From assembly GCA_963556495.2 (NCBI GenBank), contig OY747715.1:15907239-15971238 (forward strand): DNA of 64,000 bases, given 5' to 3'. Source of the DNA: Valencia hispanica. Taxonomy: Eukaryota; Chordata; Actinopteri; Cyprinodontiformes; Valenciidae. Below, in pieces: positions 1-14,300 of the stretch. How positions within the stretch are numbered: position 1 is the stretch's first letter; every line of letters begins with the position of its first letter. Below the pieces are notes generated by a model. It searched no databases. It worked only from the letters and a program-made list of their open reading frames with translations, and was not told the origin of the DNA. The position numbers and the translations under genes were made by a program.

Positions 1-212
1 TAAAAGTCCTGTCTTTGAGGGCTGGTATCCTGCAACCTTTAGATGCGTCTCTGAGTCCACACATCTCAATCACGTAATCAGACCATTAACAGGACTTTAG
101 AGAATTTAGGTGGATGACAAAGTAATTCATTTCAATAACGCGTGCTGGACTTGGGACACATCTAAAAGCTGCAGGACACTGGGTCCTGAGGACTGGAGTT
201 TGACACCCTTGA
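1..212. mobile_element. Fold-back MITE, right part (left end probably outside window)
   Basis: The right arm (about 140-212), reversed, matches the left arm (about 5-60) with gaps: both carry AGTCCT, TCCTGCA, CTTTTAGATG-like and GTCCA blocks. This is the teleost non-autonomous hAT-like repeat that reads as a long imperfect hairpin. It is degenerate and carries no gene. Confidence 0.6.
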
Positions 213-224
213 TCTTAACCATTT

Positions 225-390
225 CATTGCAGCTGTTGCTTTAAGTTTGGGGTCGCTCCCAACTGAGATGCAAATCTCTGCAGCTCCTCTACAGTTACTA
301 CGGGCCTCTTGGCTACTTCTCTGATTAATAATCTCCTAGCTCGGCCTGTCAGTTTAGGTGGACGGCCATGTCTCCGAAGGTTTGCAGCTT
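225..390 (-). pseudogene. Tc1-like transposase fragment (DNA-binding region)
   Basis: The minus strand reads RHGRPPKLTGRARRLL, then IREVAKRPVVTVEELQRFAS and QLGAT. This matches residues of about 56-95 of the intact Tc1 transposase at 59006-60025 (GRPPKLTSRTRRALIRNAAK...). There is no catalytic core, no TIRs and no start. It lies between two MITEs and is a short relic. Confidence 0.8.
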
Positions 391-415
391 TCCCAAGCAA
401 TTGGTTGCACTAGTT

Positions 416-640
416 CAGGGATTGGCAACTCCAGTCCTTGAATGCCACTTTCCTGCAGCTGTTGGATGCATCCCTCCTTCAACACACCTGAATAAAAAGG
501 CGGCATTACCTTCTTAGCATGTCAGCAAGTTTTGCAAAGACCCGGTCATTAACCATTCATTTGATTCATGTGTGTTGGAGCAGGGATAAATCTGAAGTCT
601 GCAAGAATTGGTATTCAAGGATTGGAATATCAGACCCCTG
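416..640. mobile_element. Fold-back MITE
   Basis: Imperfect inverted ends: CAGGGATTGGCAACTCCAG on the left, and CAGGGGTCTGATATTCCAA as the reverse complement on the right. They are followed on both sides by TCC(T)TGAA and, further in, the CTCCAACACAC-type block. Same family as the repeat at 1-212. Confidence 0.65.
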
Positions 641-2253
641 AGCTAGAAGTAAAGAAAAAATAAATGCACACCCGACCTTTCAGATTTTCTCCAGCTTCAC
701 AATTTTGCCTTTATTTGTGTGAAGTTTATGGCTGTCCTCTGAACAAATGGGAACAAGGAATTTAAATACTTCTATAAGGTTGTGTACCAGGACAAGTTTC
801 TCTGAGTAAAATACTAACCTACCACTAATATCTTACATCTAAGATAAATGGCTATTTTTAGGATTTACAATAATATGAAGACAATCCATTACTGCTAAAC
901 AGCCTTTGGTGGATATCTTTGTAAGCTATTTTTGCCTCCTAACTGCAAAATTCAGAAAAGTTATGCAAATTCTCACTCACACCTTGCCAATGGACATAGC
1001 TGAATTAGAATAAGGACAACAAATATGCAACAAGTTGTGTATCAGAACACCTTTAATAAGAACTATTACAAGCTACTATCTGACTTCAGAATCTTATGAA
1101 GATGGCAGATAATTAATGGGTGAACAATGGATTTCAGTGTGGTTCATGTGAATGAGCACTGCAAATGGAAAGGTTACACAGGCAGACACACAGAAAAAAG
1201 GGACACATGCAGAATTTTATGGCTGTGGGGATGCAGGGTGGACAAAGTTTCAGCCGGTCCAGACTGGAACTGGGTTAAAAACTGGTAACCGGACCATAAC
1301 TTACCCTAAACTCTTCCACCTCTTCTTCCTGCAAGCAAGAGGCGTGAAGATTGAAGCATGACTTATAGACAAGTTTAAAGATTTGGGGGGACGTGGAGGA
1401 GGAGGAGACAAGACTTATGTGGAGTTCATGCTGACCACAAACAAACAGAAAATGACCAGAGATGGGAGGACATCACATGTGGGACATCTCCCTCTATGAA
1501 GCCAAAAAGAGTGTGTTTTGATTTAGCTAATAACAAAATTTATTGTATTTGACAGGTGTTATATTGGGACTTAAGGTCATCAGTGTATCATGATGTGTGT
1601 AGTAAGAAGGGAGTGTCTGCAGGGGGCAGTCATGCACCGTGGCAGTGACGAACTGTGACAGACACGCACAAAAAACTGAGTGATACCAACTACACACTGC
1701 ACCTGTCATCAATTCCACCTCCACTTCCATTCAGTCCATTTCTTGTGCTCCAAGGCAGCTACATTCCAGATAAGGACTGCAATCCGAACATGAACAGGAA
1801 AGGAAGCGAATGGGAATTGATTGGACAAGACCTCGAGTGTGCGCCTGATCCCACAGGTGAAGGATCCAGGTTAGCTGGTGGATGTATGGTAGCCGTGCTT
1901 CCCTTTTTGCCAACATTTTTTAGGCTTCAGAAGTAATCTCTGTGAAAACCTAATGTCTACCTTCCCACCACTGCATTCTCTGAGAAATTTTCCTGCAATC
2001 TGATGGTAAAGAGGAGGGAGAGCCAGTTTGAAAGATAAACAAGCTTAAAGGAAGCTCTAGATTTAAAATAAAATCACCGCAGTTTGGCTAATGATTTCTG
2101 TAAGTTAACAAGAGATGGTCACAATTCGAAATGTGACATAGAATAAAATCACATAAAACAGCCGTAAGATCTGTGTTAAACTGGCCCCAAAAACGGCCTC
2201 AAAGTTAAATAAGAAAGAAGTAAAGGCAAGAGGATGCATATATGGCAACTAAC
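641..2253. other. Intron 3' of exon P, no gene seen
   Basis: AT-rich sequence with scattered short open frames of no recognisable product. The next rapgef6 exon is not here. Confidence 0.7.
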
Positions 2254-2377
2254 CTCTGTCTGAACATGAGGGCGGGGTCCATGTTGGCTGAAGTCATTCG
2301 CACCACATGTCTGATCTCCTTCGCAATCATCCTCAGCTTCTCAAAGTTCACAAGGCCATCAACGCTGGAGTCGTTGC
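2254..2377 (-). CDS. rapgef6: rapgef6 exon P (end of RasGEF domain)
   Basis: 124 nt: two bases of Gly, 40 codons, AG of Arg. It encodes [20 protein letters not shown] then [20 protein letters not shown]. Acceptor TCCTCACAG, donor GTTAGT. It is the most 3' exon in the window. The expected next exon (SLSQGS..., basic segment, C-terminal tail) was not found in 1-2253. Confidence 0.94.
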
Positions 2378-5300
2378 CTGTGAGGACACAGACGAACATA
2401 CACACGCAAACAAGCATGCAAGTTAAACTCGCAGTAAGCTGTCAGCATTATATGAAAGATTCACATTCTGGGACTCTTAAAGAGCAAGCTGAAAAAAATA
2501 TTTTTCGAAGAGAAAATATCGTAAAATAAAATAAAATACTGTTTTTCAAGTCATTGCTGCAGAAGATCAAAGTTCCTTTTAAAAAACAAACAAAAACAAA
2601 ACAATGTATCACCGTTTTTTGGCTGACCGTATTTATTTTTAGAACTTGCTCAATTAGGGGAAGCTTTCTGTTTTATCAGAAAATACCAAACCCTTAAAGA
2701 GAATATTTTGTTGGTAGTTTTGACCCAGCCTGACTTTGGCCTGGTAATTTGCAAATACAAGCAGAAGCAGATTTCTTGGTAGCCTAAGTTTGACTTTACA
2801 CTACACAGAAAAAGTAAGTAAGCAAAATCCCTATTAAACCTCGTTTTTTTAGCTTCCCCATACGTACATACGTGTACAGTACTTTGTTTACTCTTTTTGA
2901 ATCTTTTCACATTTTCACATGTTACAACCACAAATTTCAGTGCGTTGTGTTTTTATGTCACACATGTCATGTAGACGACAGCAAACATCTGGAACGAGAT
3001 CCTCTGGTTATTTAAAGCCAAGATTATACTTATTGGCCAACAAAAAAAAATGCCAAGTGTTGCAGAAAACCATCATTTTACTTGATCCAAGAAATACAAT
3101 CTGGAACGTGAAACATGGTGGTGGGGATATCATGATATGGGTCTGCATTTTGTAGCACAGACAGACACACGAAACATACAGCATAAGGTTCAATGGAATT
3201 AGTCGGATCAAATCCTGTTCATGTGTTAAAATAACCCAATCAAACTCAAGAACTAAATCCCACTGAGAAACTGTGGCAAGAGTTGAAATTTAATCTTTAC
3301 AAATTCTTTTGATACAAATTTACTGAGTTTGGGCTATTTTGCAAAGTGGAATAGGCAAAATCTGCAGATGTGCAAAGCTGGTGGATGCATCCCCCAAAAT
3401 AATTGAAGCTCTAATTGCAAAAAGAGAAGTTTATAGCGTGGACCCCTGGAGTTTGCAGGGGTCAGAGACCACAGCCACCCAAGAATAGTTGAAAATCACT
3501 TGAGACCCCCTCAAAAACCGCTTATCAATTCCTATTTTAATAGTTCAAGCAACAAATATACCTTGATATGCATTAATATGCAAAGTAGAAACCATTTTAG
3601 CACTTTGTGTTGGCCTATCACATAAAACCTTGCTAAAATAAAAGAAAATTTGCGTTTTTAATGTGACAGAATGTGGAAAACTAATTTAGACAGACATAAA
3701 GAAACTTCTCCAAGTTTTCTTACCTTCATGTAAGAAAGTGAGATCCTTCTTGACCACAGGAAACAGCGGGATGATGGGTGGCTGCATGCTTTGGCTGCTC
3801 AGCACATTACGGTACTTGGCCATGTTCCTGGATGGGTCAAAGACGTCCTGCAGGTCCTCAAAGAGTTTCTCATACTTACTGGGCAATTTCTCCCACGAGC
3901 TTCGTAGCCGAGCCACCGGTGCCAAGTTAAGCCCGCTGTGAAAGAGAGAGGGAAAAGGTCCAGCCAGAGCAGGGAGACGGGAGGCATAGAGGCAGAGATA
4001 AATGAGGTTATGGTGGGGAGATGAAAGAAGAAAAATGAGGGAACGTTGAGGGAAAGAAAAAAAAGTTTTTCATCTTGTGTGTTCAGTACCTACATAAATA
4101 ATATATTTTCTACTTTTTCATCTCAGTTTTGCACCTTTTGTAACTGCTGCTTATTTTATAGATGCCCTGACATTGGTGCATGTGTTTTTTTATGACCAAG
4201 CAGAACAAAATATATCAGGCAACAAAAAAGTTTAAGTTACTAAAAGATATTTTCAAACTTGGATGTTTTGTACTTAGGATCCCTAAGTTCAGTAAAGTGA
4301 GTTGCTTCTACCAGGTAGTCTTTGATGACAATGAGAAAGCAGTTCACAAAGTATCCAAAGCCGACAGTGGGCTACTGCTGCAATAATGCAAATCTAGCTT
4401 ATGGTATATTATCTTTTTAGAATATAGGTCTTTTATGTGCTCGTAAAATTTTAACTGGTATTAAATGATTAGAGATGTATGGTTTGTAGCTCCTTCTCAA
4501 ACCTATTTTGTTCTAATCTATGTCATTGTTCCTAGAAGAGATGAAGCTTTACCTGCATTCCCAAAAACACTTCAACATGAAATGTTCTATGTGGGCCTTA
4601 ACGTGTTAAGATCCCTACTTTCTTTTTATGATTGGAGTTTCCTAGTCTGGTTAATCTGTCTCTTTATAGCTGGTTAAAACAAGAACAACTAAATCTGAAC
4701 ACTGTATTTAGAAGCAGGAATAAAGATTCCTGGCATCTAGTGAAACTGATTGCTGGAAATCCTTGATTATTTTTGATGTATTTTGAAAATATTTCCCCCC
4801 CGGAAGCTAGCTAAGTGCCTGTTTCATGTGGTTGATAAACCAAGGGCAGTGTCACTCATTTTCTAGAAATCGTCCCAACAGTATAAATGCATTATTTTTT
4901 GTAATTCTACAAAGTCAGGGTGAAACTATAGGTATCATACAGTCATTTAGATTTCATACTACAATAGGGTCGTTATGAAAACCTTGTGTGTTGTGTTCCT
5001 TATACACACGCACAAAGAGCGGCAGTGGCAGATGTGCCCCTGTCACCTGGCAGGTTAAGCATCAGAGAGCCATATGTATAAAGAGATCCTGCTGTGAGCA
5101 GGCGTGTAAGGGAACATTCAGGTCAGACACTTGTGCTCTAGCATTTCTTACAGCCGTGAACAAGGATCGTTACGCTGTGCAGCTCCTTCTGCTGCAAGTT
5201 CAGATTGTTGGTAACACTCAACAGTCAAGCATAAATTTAATACTCATAAGAAATGTATTTGAGACAGAATCCTGATAGTCCTGGTACATTATTAAAAGGG

Positions 5301-8300
5301 AGATTCAGTAATCAGAGTTAATTAAGTGAATTACATGTTTTAAAATTATCTTTATTTTATGGCAATGTTTGTTGTTTACTTTTTTAAAAGGGGTTTTGCA
5401 GTTTTAAAAGGATTTCACACAGATGAATTAAGTTTTGTTGCCTAATTTCAATTTTTGTAAAGCTTTGACCTGATGCAAATTTCTATTTTAAGAACTATAA
5501 TCAGTATCAGTGTTCAAAATCCTGATTTCCAGCCTTGACTGCGTTTTATTTTATATTAGAAGTAGAGGTGACGCCACACTGTGTATGTGAGGGAGCAGCT
5601 GTAGTAAGACAAATTTAAAGCACACAAAAATAAGTAGGGGTTGGCACTTTAAAATGTTTATCATGTTCCATTAGCAATTAACAAGTTAAGTGCAGTTCGG
5701 GTGACAAAGTAAACATCAATCTCTGACAGTTTGAAGCTAAAAAGATTAAAACTCGGCAACTTGTTAGTTTGTTCAGCCTTCCTGTTATCTATTGAGGTCA
5801 GCTGTGGGTCAATTAACTCCCTTGGCAACTCGAACACATGTCCCCAAATCAGGAACAAATTGATGTCTTATAGCAGATCGCTTCTTTTTATACCCCAAAA
5901 AGTTTGAGGTAAAACAACTAAAAATGCCATAATACAAATGGCGAAGGACCAAAATGACGTGGACCCACTGAAGTCGAGCTCCTTGTTAATAGAAGATAAA
6001 ATGTTACTTCTTCTTTATTTCTTCTGACTTGCTATTTAGACACCCCATTGAAGCTGAAAATAGCCAACTGAATCTACTAAGAATGTCCACATGAAGAGTG
6101 TTGTGGTTAGCTTATTCAACGTTCTCATACGTGTCTTTTCTCTAGTGCCTGTACTAAATTTAGACGGGGTGTAGACCTTTTCTGGGAGGTCTGCCTACCA
6201 TTGCAGTGACGTCTCTGGTCGACAACAGGTTATTTACTTCGGCTTGGAAACGCACATCCACTCAAGGAGCAATAGCCAACAGAGAGTGAGTTTTGATTGA
6301 GCTGGAAAGCTTTTTACTAGAAGTGCAGCTCATTGAATACTCTAAAAACGCATGTAAACAAACAAACAAACAACACAACGGTCTGTTTTGTTGTTCTCTA
6401 CAACTCCTGGTGTTCAAAATTGGCAAAAGACCATATTAGATAATCTGGCCTTGCACTATAAAGCATCTAAGGGCCAAAAAGCTGCATTGACTACTAATTA
6501 CATTGACTATAGAGCACCGTTCTAGTGAAATGATATTGAGCTGACCAATCACAGACGTGCGCTCAATGGAAAGTCAAAAAATTGGGCTCTACTCCATCCG
6601 TCCTTGAGTGGCCGTCGGAGAGCCCTTGCGTCGACGGATAATGGTGCTGCGTGTCTCTGCACCTCCGCTGATGGAGTAATATAAACTAGGCTTCATGAAG
6701 CAGGAACTTGGTGAGTTGATAGACTAAACTCACCTGATAATAGCGAACATGGAGTTGAAGTTCTTGCACTCCCTACAGTGCAGTGCGATCTTGATGAAAT
6801 GTTTGATGGTTTTCATCCTCTTCAAGGTGTTTGGCTCTTTCAGGATCTCAGTGGCGACCCAGAAGGTCTCTTGGTTTATCACCTCCTCAAACTGTTTCAG
6901 ATTTGAAAATCCAGCAGAAGAGTCTAGCTTAAATAAGTCCTCCACATACCTAATAACAGGAACGAGGAAAGAAAACAACGCATTAAAATAAATAACTTTT
7001 TAAATCTGGCAAATATTTTATATTTTTTCAATGGGACAGAATTAAAGATAGGGTTTTTTGGCAGTCATTTAAAGTAATTAAGGGTATTATAAACCACAAA
7101 CTACATACTCCGTGGACTCTATGTTTCTGAAGAGTTCAAAATCCCTCATTGAAAGTTGGGCAGCGACCTCCATGGTGCTGAGCTGCAGCAGAGAGATCTG
7201 ACTCTCTCTGAGGAGATCCTGGGCATCTTCATCTGAACATAACGTCTCCGTCTCCATGTTGTTCTTCAGGTAGTATCTTTAGGGAAAAACCAATAAAATT
7301 GAAATACGGTGAGATAAAGCAGTTTAGTATTATTTTACCTTGAAAATGGTAAACTGTCCAAATCTGGAGTCAGTAGGACATATATAGATCTTTCTTGGGC
7401 TTTCTTGTGCTGAATCAATCGATCAATGCTTGATCGATCGAGTCTTTTCAAGGCCTTAAAAGTACAGAGCAGGAAGGCATAGATGTAGAATGACATAAAA
7501 CACATCTTTTTCTTCATGCAATTTTAAGACAGTAGCAGGGTATGACGTATTGGACAAGATTCATCTTAGCATGGTGTACCCTGCTCCACATAAAACCTTC
7601 AAATAAATCGTACAACTGTTAATCTTTTTCAAATATTATTTGTGGATTGGCACACTTTGGCTCTAATTCAAGATTAGTATAACAAATAGTCAAAAACACT
7701 TAGATTATCGATATGTTTTAAGAGAAAGTGAAGAGGAAAAAGGGGAAGAGGAAATAAAAAGAAAAGGTATGTGAACAGCAGACACTTTCCTACAGCTTAA
7801 TCTACAGCCTTCAACAGCTCTTTCCTTTCTATATGCTTTTGTGTTTATGAATCTAACCCTTCTACTTCCCCCCTAATGGAGCCCTAATGCAGTCAGCCTG
7901 GAATGCAGACCCTCTGAGGATTCAAGGCCTAGAGTGGGCACTCTTCAGTAGTAAAGTGTTGGCATAGACTTGAGACTAAATTGCACGATAACGCTGACAG
8001 AGAAGCTGGAAAGCAGAGCAACAGCAGGTTGTGTTATGATTGAGCTAAATTCACTAATAAAACACAAGATGTGAAACAAGGTCAACAGAAGAGCAGATCC
8101 AACATTTAGGTTGCTGGTCACATTTATTTGCACTTAGTGAGGATGTTTGAAAAGCCTTAAAATAAATTCTGATTTTATTCCAGCAGCATAGTCTCAAAAC
8201 AAATCTATTTTATTTGCGAAAAAGCCAACATTTAATCTGAGTACATTTATTCATTTCTGCGTCTATTTAGTAATATTTTAATTATCATTTTAATTATCAT

Positions 8301-11300
8301 TATCCGGCTCAAAGAAGAATCCACATTTTTGGTTTACTGAAAGAAGCCACCAAATTTATATTTGAAATCTTCTAGAGGTTTAAAGATTTCATGATGTGCT
8401 GCACTCAAAGAAGGTTCTCAGAGCCTTTGTAAGATAAACAAGCCCACAGCATCACAGATACTCCACTGTACTTCACAGTGGGCATATCGTAAGGTGCTTC
8501 ACCACATGTTCATCTTGTTGCTAAAATGCAAAACACACTGTTCCAGTTAAAATCTCAGTAGCTTATAACAAATACAACATATTTCCATTGTTTGGCTTGT
8601 AGATGGTCTCTAATGGTTGCTATGGAGGTTTGATGGATTTAATACCCTAAAGGACCATTCACATTACACGTAATTCATAAAGGAATGAGATAGACCAAAA
8701 ATATATTCATAGAAAAAAGAAAGACATGATCAATGAAGAAGAAAGAAAGAAAGAAAATTAGGTAAAATGCTGAGAGAGAAGAGACCAGGATTTGATAAGA
8801 AGCCTAGGAAAATAAAATAAAAGGAAAATAAATGAGAAGAGACTAAATTAAAGATAAGTGAACAGAATCATTGGCTGTTTCCAATGCCTATATTTCAAAA
8901 ATTAGGCTCAGAGTGGGTATGTGTGTATTGTAAGGGTACCATCCTCTCACTTCATTTATATGTAAGTTGACAGGAAAAAGAAGGCCTGCTATTGGCTCTG
9001 GCTGCTACTCCCCGGGGTTCTGTCAATCATCAGCAGCAGAGCAGTGGAGTCTGGAGAATGGCTGATACAAAGAGGCAGAGATAGAGCTCTCCAAAATGTT
9101 TCTGCTAAATGGGAACTTCTGCTGAAGGTTGTGAATGCACATACTGCTGACACTACAAAGCGTATGAATAAACACCACCAAAGCCCCTGTATTTAACATA
9201 AATGCTCACCATTATATACATATAAAACTGAAGGACTGCCTCTATAGATGACTGAAGCTCTCTCAAAATTAAGTAAAATGTGTATACTTTTAAATATGAT
9301 CAGTTGTGTGAAGGAAATATTTTAATTGTATTAGATATGTTTGTATGAGGTTGTGTGAGAGTGCGTATGAATAATTCCATACATGCCATGCTGTCTGCAG
9401 AGCCCTCCGCCCCTGACAGAGGATGAAAAATTCATGCTAGCCTTGTTGGGAGGGGACCGACAAGGGACCCTCACGACAGGAGAGGGAGCAGAGATGGATA
9501 AAACTGTGAAAAACTAATGGAGGAGGCAGTATCTGCTGCTGCAGTCCAATTTTCTTCTGTGTTCTACTAGGCTTCAGACGGAAAAGGGGTGTGTGTCGCA
9601 ACAAGATGAAGCACTTTGACTTTAAGCCGAAAAAGATCTGATTTACTGAAAAACAGGAGGAAAATGAAACAAAGTGTACAGAAATTGGTGTTTGTGAAAA
9701 CAGAAAAGGTAGAAAACCATTGCCTTCCTAGAGAAGCTCAAATGTGCATTAGATTTTCTTATTTTTTTCTCTTTTACAGCTTTGTATTTCAGTTTACATT
9801 TCACTGAACTAGCGCAGTAGGTTCTGCAGACTTTTCCCTCTTCAACAGATGGAGTCCTGATTGTTTTCATTCATGTTGTGTAGCCAAAAGAAATGTTAAC
9901 TGAATTAAATAAATCACCCCGTGTCCTCAGGAAGAGGACTGAGAACCCCTCCTCAGGAAGGATTTAATCTATACCATTGTAGTGGAACATGATCTGCTTC
10001 CTAACAGAGCTAATCTCATGCAGACTGTGTGAAGTCTGGAGCCACAGTCTGCAAGATATGGATAAGACAATACCTCTAAATGTAAGTTTAGGCAGGGCTG
10101 TTTAAACCTCTGCTATTTGAACCAATCTAGAAATCTAACAAAGAAAAGGAAGAAATATATCTCAACTGGTAATGTTTAGGTTTTGTGTTATATACCTGCT
10201 TTTAGTTATTCATGAAAGCTTTCAAAAAGCCACATAGACTACAGTCGGTAATCCGATATCCTGTGGTCTACTTCTAGCTCCTTTCTTTCCAAGCTTTCTA
10301 ACTGTGGATAAAGATTAAAGTCATTTCCCTGACTGATTTGTCTCCCTGTCCATTAAATATGCATTTCTGCTTTATCAAGAAGTCTCCTTTGTTGTCTTGA
10401 CTAGTAAAACAGAAATGCTTTAAAAGCTGACATAACCAGGCTTCCATTGGCATATAAACCACAAATCCCTGTGACAATAACATATGAAACCCAACAGCAG
10501 CTTAAAATTTCTGTTTGCTCACCTGCCGTTTAGCTGAATCCGATCAGCCAGTTTGGAGAGCTGGTCGGGCAACCGCCGCTGCTTGATAACTCCCTCTGGA
10601 CTGACCGACACCTCACAGAGGGAGTAGGTTTCAGGCGCTGCCAGGAGGCCAAACTCGTTGACAGTGTGGGCAACAACGTCCTTGGCCGTGGTGTCTTTGC
10701 TGATGATGATGTAGCAGCTCTGCTGGTCTGCCTTGAACACCCGGATAACCTGGTCTGGGATGTCTTGAGAGCAGAAGAGAGATGGAAGAAAGGAAGCAAT
10801 TAGGCAAAAAACGGAAATTAAATGAGTGAATGAAGCTCCAACACACTCTTAATTTGTAATAAAGAGATTCTACCTTTTGGTAAAAAAGGGTGTCAAACAG
10901 TATAAATGTTAACTGAAACCAACAACGCTTGAATGGTAGCAGTTATTACTGATTTATGGCACAGCTACTAAGAACTTACATAGAGTATGTTTACAATAAT
11001 GGAAATGTTTTCTAACTAGGGAAGGACCATTACATACAGCCAGATATAGAGATATACACAAGATATGGGTCCCATGGCTGTGAGCGTTTAGATGACAAAA
11101 CATTTATTGTCATCATTACAGCAGCAGTGGCAAATAAGTACAAACAAGCGGCCAAAAGCGAAAGTGAAAACGGATAATCATACATCCCTACTTGTTTAGG
11201 GAGCTGTAAAAGGGATTGTTTTAGAGATACTTTTAGTATCTTCAGTTTATTTTCCAAGAACAGATCAAATGATTTTTTTTAATGAATATGGTGTTTCTCT

Positions 11301-14300
11301 TTTTCATTTTTTTAGTTTGCTATTATTTAATTTGCAGCCATGAACATTATTTTGACACCCCAATAAAACTATGAAGTATACGTCTTATGTTTTAATGGTG
11401 TAGGTGTATCTTATACTGAAGCAAACAATTTGATGTCCAGCTATACCATGAATAAACATCACAACTCTGAGTGCCACACTTAATGCACATAGGCACCACT
11501 GCCATGTAATTTACGCAAGGGCAACCCATGCTAAGCTATGCAGGTGCTCTGTCTACCCTGATGAAGATTCATTAATCTAAGCAGAGAGTTGGGCCCACTT
11601 TCCGACTGAGACATCCAAAAAGTATCGGAGCAAATGGGGTGCTCATAGGCTGTGTATAAAGTAACCAACCTCCGTCCCTAGATGTTTCATGCAATCGTCG
11701 TGTAAGGAGAAAAGAATAAAACAAGGTGGAGACATCATGGCAAAACTGACAGACGATGTTCTGATCTGAAGCAGAACACTGAATTCCACACTTTCATCCC
11801 AATTGACACACTAGGCAAACAGAGGGTGTATCATAATCAACAAACCAACTGCATGCAGGACTCAGATTTACATTTACATCTATATAAAATGTGTTTGATA
11901 CATAAAACTAGGTCATAGGATAACTAGTGTGACGGCAGGTTACTTATCTTTTATCTGACTTAAAATGACAGTAATTCTTATTTATTCCCAGGGATGGCAA
12001 ATTTATGTTTTATTTGTGTAACTGAATAATTTAAAAGCAATTAATCAGCTTTAACCTCCAATTCACTTTCAAGGGTTCTTCAGAGGAAATAGGACATACT
12101 GATGTTTTGACATTGGCCCCTTTTCTTGAAGATAAATTACCACTTTGCAGACCACAAGCTCATTTATATCCATCACATAACATTCACTGTATGTGACAGA
12201 AAAATAGCAGTGAGCATTTTGCAGCAGTTGGAGATATACTGAGGGAGGCTGCATGCTGCAGCTCTCCCTCTTGCTTCATTGGTGATGCTGTGAGATGTAT
12301 GTGCTCACAGCCAGCAGAGAGTGTAGGTTGTGTGGAAGCTAAATGCTTTGTGTCTCATTAGCTGTGATGACTTGTGATTAAAGTGTGAAAAGCTCTCAGA
12401 TAAAACCCGTCTATTATATCCTGTGAAAGAGAGGAGGGCTAATTACATTTAATCCATTGCTGCAAAACTGACCTGAATGCAGGACCCCAGTTGTTGCCCT
12501 CACATCCAATGACTAAACATATTTCCTAGAGTATCATTTTATTTCATAAACAGAGAATTTGTGATGAACTGAAGCCAAACAGGATTTCTTGCACAGTGGG
12601 ATTCATTTTAGCATCAATGGTAGACAATGCACATGTCCTTAAAGGATCAACTGCCATCCTCACTCCTTGCCATCTTTTTCCACTGCGTTTTAAAGCATTT
12701 CCCATTTATTCCTTGTTTCAAAAGTTATGTATCATGTGAAAAATTGATTTGATTTATGCGTTGCTTTTAATAATTTATCTGAACTATTCTTTTTTTCTAT
12801 TTAAAAAATATATATTAATGTTTAGGATAATGCTCTGTTGGAAAACCAGATTTTTTCCCTAAGTTTTCAACATCTACACGTTGATCAGAGAAGTTCTTCT
12901 TTTAGCTTTATCAATATGCTACAAACGTTGTATGATGTACTAGTATCACTGGTAGTGAACTGAACCCACAATATTATGCGATCACCACCATGCTATATAT
13001 TCTCTAACCATAACAATAATTTTTCACCAGAAGACAGCTGTGAATTTAGTTTAGATTTGAATTCAGTGTTAGACACTTTCTTGGTCACTGTCCTCTCAGT
13101 CTATTGCTATGTAAAAGTATTTTCAATGAGTACAGTGTGTTCCAACAGTTTCAGCCACTAGCCTTGATGGTTTCTGGGTTGTTCCTCAAAATAATTCCTT
13201 TTTATCTGAGGGTGACAGTTTGAATCATGTGATTGAAACTTGTACAAAGTTAGGTGATTCAACAGGATAATGATCCCCAACATACATCAAACCCAGCATA
13301 GGAATGGATTAGGGTTCTGGAATGGCCCTGACCACAACCCTACAGATTATGCTCAAAAGCTGAGTCTGTGCAAAGAAAATCTCTTCTTTAAAAAAAGCTC
13401 TAACAGTTTCGATTATCAAAATAGTAAAAATATATCCATTAAAATTACTAAAGAAATATTAGAAATTGTGGTAAAATCATGTTTCTAGGTGATACTTATG
13501 TCAGAGGTGAAGGTGTACAATATTGCCAATCCTTGATTTATAGATGCACCTTTATTGTAACCTCACAAAACATAAAAACACAACTCAACATTCTTTAATT
13601 TAATGCTAATTAGTTTTCAATCTGAGTGATGTAAAAATTATTATAAAGGCAAGAGATAAATACAAAATCTAAAGGGGTCATTTTTGTGGATGCAAAGATT
13701 AAGGTTCAGTTTGTAAAAAGTGAGGAGTAACAAGGAGGGGGGACCATTTGAGTAAAGTCAAATAGCAACACGAAAGGTATATATACTTACAGTACAGTCC
13801 AAGAGCTAGGCAAGCAGTAGGGAAAAAGAGAAACCACAAATGAGAGAATGTGGCTGGAAACATCACGAAAGAAACAAAATGAGGAAAAGACCCACAGAGC
13901 TGCTACTCTCGTGTTAATCTGATAAGAAACCAAAGATGCAGGCATGACTCCACATGTCGACAGTAGAACATCTGTTAAAATCACAAACCGAGAGGAGAAA
14001 CCAGAAACAAAAAAAGAGGAACACAGAGAAATGGAGATCAGAGGAAATGGCTCCACACAGAGTTACGTTTGAGACGTCTGCCAAAAAAGAGGCAAGACAT
14101 AAACGACTGATGGCAAGAAAACAGTTTCAGTCACCCTGCAAAGCAGAAGAGCTTTGAGATTCATGCTCTACTTCTCAAAAACTGACAGACTGTGATGTCT
14201 GAAGCAAAGATTTATGAGCTAGATGAGGTGTCACAAGATGGAGAATGTATGACTGCAACCCAGAGGTTTGTTATGAATATTGATTGTTTTTAATCAGACT

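Noticed and set aside
7109..7276. Alternative exon M donor GTAGTT three bases further on
   Set aside because: It would put exon N out of frame; the GTATGT donor gives the conserved Glu-Tyr junction.
13787..14056. 89-codon minus-strand frame as an extra rapgef6 exon
   Set aside because: No family motif, no suitable phase with exons L and K, which already join in frame to each other.
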